A DNA stretch of 64,000 bases from Mixta intestinalis (GTDB taxonomy: Bacteria; Pseudomonadota; Gammaproteobacteria; Enterobacterales; Enterobacteriaceae). The stretch lies in assembly GCF_009914055.1 (NCBI RefSeq), contig NZ_CP028271.1, positions 1,860,001-1,924,000 of the forward strand, given 5' to 3'. A model generated the notes under the pieces. That model saw only the letters and a list, made by a program, of their open reading frames with translations. It did not search any database and was not told the origin of the DNA. This document shows positions 61,574-64,000 of the stretch, in pieces. Made by a program: the position numbers and the translations under genes. Position 1 is the stretch's first letter. Each line of letters begins with the position of its first letter.

Positions 61574-62233
61574 ATGCGGTCCACAATGGCTGAACAGGCA
61601 AAACGTAAGAACGATCCAGAAGGTTTGAAAAAGCGCATCCTTGATGGCGCGCTGAAGGCGTTTGCCGAATTCGGTATGCAGGGCGCGCGGCTGGAGCAAA
61701 TCGCAGGCTATGCAGAGACCACTAAACGGATGGTGGTCTATCACTTTGGCAACAAAGAGAATCTCTATATAGCGGTGCTGGAGCTGGTGTATCAGCAGAT
61801 TCGCCAGCATGAAACCGGACTTAACCTGACAGCGATGCCGCCAGAAAAGGCGATAACGCGGCTGGTGGAAGAGAGCTTTGACTATCACGCTTCTCATGCT
61901 GATTTTATGCGCCTGGTCTGTAGTGAAAATCTGCTGCGCGGACGCTATATCACCCAGTCATCACGTATTAAGGCGCTGAACCGCAGCGCACTGGATGTAC
62001 TGGAGGATATTCTGACGCGCGGACAGCAGGCAGGCCTGTTTTATGAGCACGTGGATACGCTGGATGTGCATCGTTTGATCAGCAGCATCTGCGTCCATCA
62101 CGTCTCTAATCGCTATACCTTTAACGCCCTGTTCAGCCCTGATAACGATGAGGCAGAGAGCATCAGGCGCAACCGCCAGCTGGCGGTAACGGCAACGCTG
62201 CGCTATCTGCGCCGCCCGGATGCGCCGCGTTAA
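61574..62233 (+). CDS. TetR/AcrR-family transcriptional regulator
   Basis: 219 residues. The N-terminal helix-turn-helix is GLKKRILDGALKAFAEFGMQ, then LEQIAGYAETTKRMVVYHFG, with NKENLYIAVLE closing the domain; the rest is a helical ligand domain of RutR-like appearance. Start choice is uncertain: ATG 61574 touches an AGGA site, ATG 61586 is the next option. No transporter is adjacent on either side; it converges with the protease-nuclease gene. Confidence 0.85.
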   Translation: MRSTMAEQAKRKNDPEGLKKRILDGALKAFAEFGMQGARLEQIAGYAETTKRMVVYHFGNKENLYIAVLELVYQQIRQHETGLNLTAMPPEKAITRLVEESFDYHASHADFMRLVCSENLLRGRYITQSSRIKALNRSALDVLEDILTRGQQAGLFYEHVDTLDVHRLISSICVHHVSNRYTFNALFSPDNDEAESIRRNRQLAVTATLRYLRRPDAPR

Positions 62234-62265
62234 AACGACGCAGTTAAAGCTTTGGTTTCAACGGA

Positions 62266-64000
62266 CTACAGCAGATCGCGCCATGACATAATCAGCGCCG
62301 CCGGAAGCGGTTCGGCACGCAGTGACGGTGCCGGTTGCCAGCTATCCCACGCTTCGAAAGCGGAAAAATCCAGCCCGGTCAGATTCTGTAGCCCGCTTAC
62401 CGTCACCCGAAACTCATCTACCTGCGGCACGCTATCCTGCGGCGCACGGGCGATAACCCGACGAGGTTCATCCAGCAGGTTTGCCTGACAGACCAGTAAC
62501 GCGGTAGCCTGCGGCTCCCCTGCTGGCCCCAGACGCAACACCACTTTCCAGTACATCAGCGGCACTTTTACGTCACCATACTGCCGCCATTGATCGTTAA
62601 GCACCGGCCCGGTCAGCACCGTAATCTGTTTTTTACTTTGCAGTACGCCATGTTCCAGGATGTAACGCTCCACGCCCTGCCAGTATTGCAGGCTCTGATT
62701 AAAGCGAAAATGCTGCGGTGAGCAGTTGGTAAAATGAAAGGTATCTTTATTGGCACGCACCGCTTCCTGCGGCGTGCCCCAGGTAGGATCGCTGCGGCGA
62801 GTTAGATGACCGCGATCGAACCAGCGGCTGAACTCACGATAAAATGACTGCGTCAGGTAATAGCGGCTATCCATGCGACTATCCTCATACCAGCTATCCG
62901 CTTCCGGCAACAGTGAAGGCTGACCACTGTCGCGATTAATAGCAATGTAGCGCGCGCCGTCAATATTAGTGGCGGTAAGAAACGCAATGCGCCGCGCCGC
63001 ACAGATTGCCAGCGAAAAATGTTGATAATCGAGGATCGCTGCGGTGCCGGTCGCGCCGCATCGCAATGGCGCGATCTCTTCCGCTCTGGGGGCGATAATT
63101 TGTGCCAGCGCAACCTCATAGCCATTAATAAATCCTGACTGATAACCGTTACGGTTAGCATAGTTGGCGTCCGGTGCCGCCTGCGCCGTCAGCATCGGCG
63201 GATTCTCACCGCGCAACGCGCCAACCAGTCGCTGTCTGGCTGGTGCATCCAGCCTGATGGCCTCGCTTTTTAACCAGTCGACCAGCGCGCTAACGCGGAT
63301 GCCTTCATTTACCGGCGTACCGCTCTCATCCTGCGCTGCACCATGATGCAACGCAACCAGCTGCCAGCTATCGTTAAAAACCGGCGCTCCAGAAGAGCCT
63401 TCATCGGTATCTGCCGTATAGTGCAAAACGTTAGCCGCTTCGCTGTTTGCCGCCCCGCGCGCCAGCAAAAAATTGTCGCGCAGCGCCACCTGCTGAGCCG
63501 CACCACCGGGATGCTGGATAATATTAACCGCCATCCCCAGACGGTGTTTATCGGTGCGATCGCTGAGCATAATTGCCCCCAGCTGCGTTAAGTCTGCATT
63601 GCCGGCCAGCTTTTCGCCCAGCGCAACCAACGTGCAGTCCAGCCTCTCTGCCGGACTGGTGAGCCAGAAACTGTCGGCATCCAGCGCATAACGCGTTGTC
63701 GCCGGTGCCTCGCCTCGCTCATTTAACCAGTAGCCAAACTCCACGCTGTAGCTGGCAGCACGCTGACGCTCCGGCAGCACGTGGAAACAGGTAAGCAACA
63801 GCCCGGCACCAATTAAAAAAGCGGTGCCTTTAGGAACGTCATCTTCGCGCAACAGCCCTACCGCCCGCGCCTGTCGCATGCCCTGCTGAAAAAACACGGT
63901 CGGTAAAAAATCAACGTCGGGGCCAATAATCGCCGTTTGCTCTGTTAAACGCTGAAACGCGTAGCGCTGTGCGCGTCGAAGGTCCGGTTCAGCCTGCTCC
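62266..64000 (-). CDS. Trypsin-like protease fused to NUC1-type DNA/RNA endonuclease (5' end outside window)
   Basis: The frame stays open to the right edge, so only the last 578 residues are seen. An N-terminal serine-protease domain shows LTCFHVLP (His, near 63781), RLDCTLV (Asp, near 63637) and DEGSSGAPVFN (Ser, near 63390). The C-terminal domain is a beta-beta-alpha-Me nuclease: DRGHLTRRSDPTWG (62805-62816 encodes DRGH) and NCSPQHFRFNQSLQYWQGVE with the metal-binding Asn. Both active sites look intact and there is no signal peptide in the visible part. The family is seen in bacterial conflict settings; the role here is unproven. Confidence 0.85.
   Translation of the reverse strand, partial: EQAEPDLRRAQRYAFQRLTEQTAIIGPDVDFLPTVFFQQGMRQARAVGLLREDDVPKGTAFLIGAGLLLTCFHVLPERQRAASYSVEFGYWLNERGEAPATTRYALDADSFWLTSPAERLDCTLVALGEKLAGNADLTQLGAIMLSDRTDKHRLGMAVNIIQHPGGAAQQVALRDNFLLARGAANSEAANVLHYTADTDEGSSGAPVFNDSWQLVALHHGAAQDESGTPVNEGIRVSALVDWLKSEAIRLDAPARQRLVGALRGENPPMLTAQAAPDANYANRNGYQSGFINGYEVALAQIIAPRAEEIAPLRCGATGTAAILDYQHFSLAICAARRIAFLTATNIDGARYIAINRDSGQPSLLPEADSWYEDSRMDSRYYLTQSFYREFSRWFDRGHLTRRSDPTWGTPQEAVRANKDTFHFTNCSPQHFRFNQSLQYWQGVERYILEHGVLQSKKQITVLTGPVLNDQWRQYGDVKVPLMYWKVVLRLGPAGEPQATALLVCQANLLDEPRRVIARAPQDSVPQVDEFRVTVSGLQNLTGLDFSAFEAWDSWQPAPSLRAEPLPAALIMSWRDLL

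Overview
The window looks like the chromosome of an enterobacterium of the Erwiniaceae type (Pantoea/Mixta/Erwinia-like). The gene order fliG-fliR, rcsA, dsrB, dsrA, yodD, mpgP(yedP), dgcQ(yedQ), yodC, yedI, yedA, vsr, dcm, yedJ, mtfA(yeeI), tRNA-Asn follows the Escherichia coli map closely, with insertions. The genus is an inference from gene content; nothing in the window proves it.

Layout. 1-8783: 3' part of the class-2 flagellar operon (fliG 3' end, fliHIJK, fliLMNOPQR), all on the + strand with many 4-8 bp overlaps. 8784-13100: capsule and stress regulators (rcsA with a candidate RcsAB box, dsrB, a Pmp3-type peptide, yodD, and a diverged DsrA sRNA on the minus strand), interrupted by a chemoreceptor gene between rcsA and dsrB. 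13369-15441: a two-gene glycosylglycerate (osmolyte) operon, phosphatase plus synthase. 15849-20700: dgcQ, a small prophage-like block (LexA-type repressor and holin-like gene, each preceded by a nearly identical 20-bp operator), yodC and yedI. 20833-27390: yedA, vsr/dcm, yedJ, an ASCH-domain gene and mtfA.

27480-58953 is the tRNA-Asn region. Three identical tRNA-Asn genes (27480, 33836, 58878) divide it into blocks of about 6.4 and 25 kb. It mixes core genes that also sit in the E. coli asn region (yeeO, amn, cbl, nac) with accessory genes: mmsA, lutABC-lldP, mdtJI, an autotransporter, a phnF-phnH remnant, a GGDEF-EAL protein, a NYN/OST-HTH protein and a CitMHS transporter. It is rich in broken genes: an integrase N-terminal stump beside the second tRNA, a PhnF without its DNA-binding domain, and single-base frameshifts in an SDR dehydrogenase and a TPP enzyme. 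59077-64000 holds a membrane protein, yeaO, a frameshifted 2OG-Fe(II) oxygenase-like gene, a TetR regulator and, running off the right edge, a trypsin-like protease fused to a NUC1-type endonuclease.

How parts connect: the fli genes build the switch, export gate and hook-length control; rcsA/DsrA/dgcQ/GGDEF-EAL belong to the motile-to-sessile decision; mpgP plus its synthase, mtfA, lutABC-lldP and mmsA serve osmotic and carbon metabolism; nac and cbl link nitrogen and sulfur control. No CRISPR array and no intact prophage was seen. The best candidates for something poorly described are the protease-nuclease fusion, the repressor/holin block with paired operators, the UTRA-only PhnF coupled to PhnH, and the diverged DsrA.
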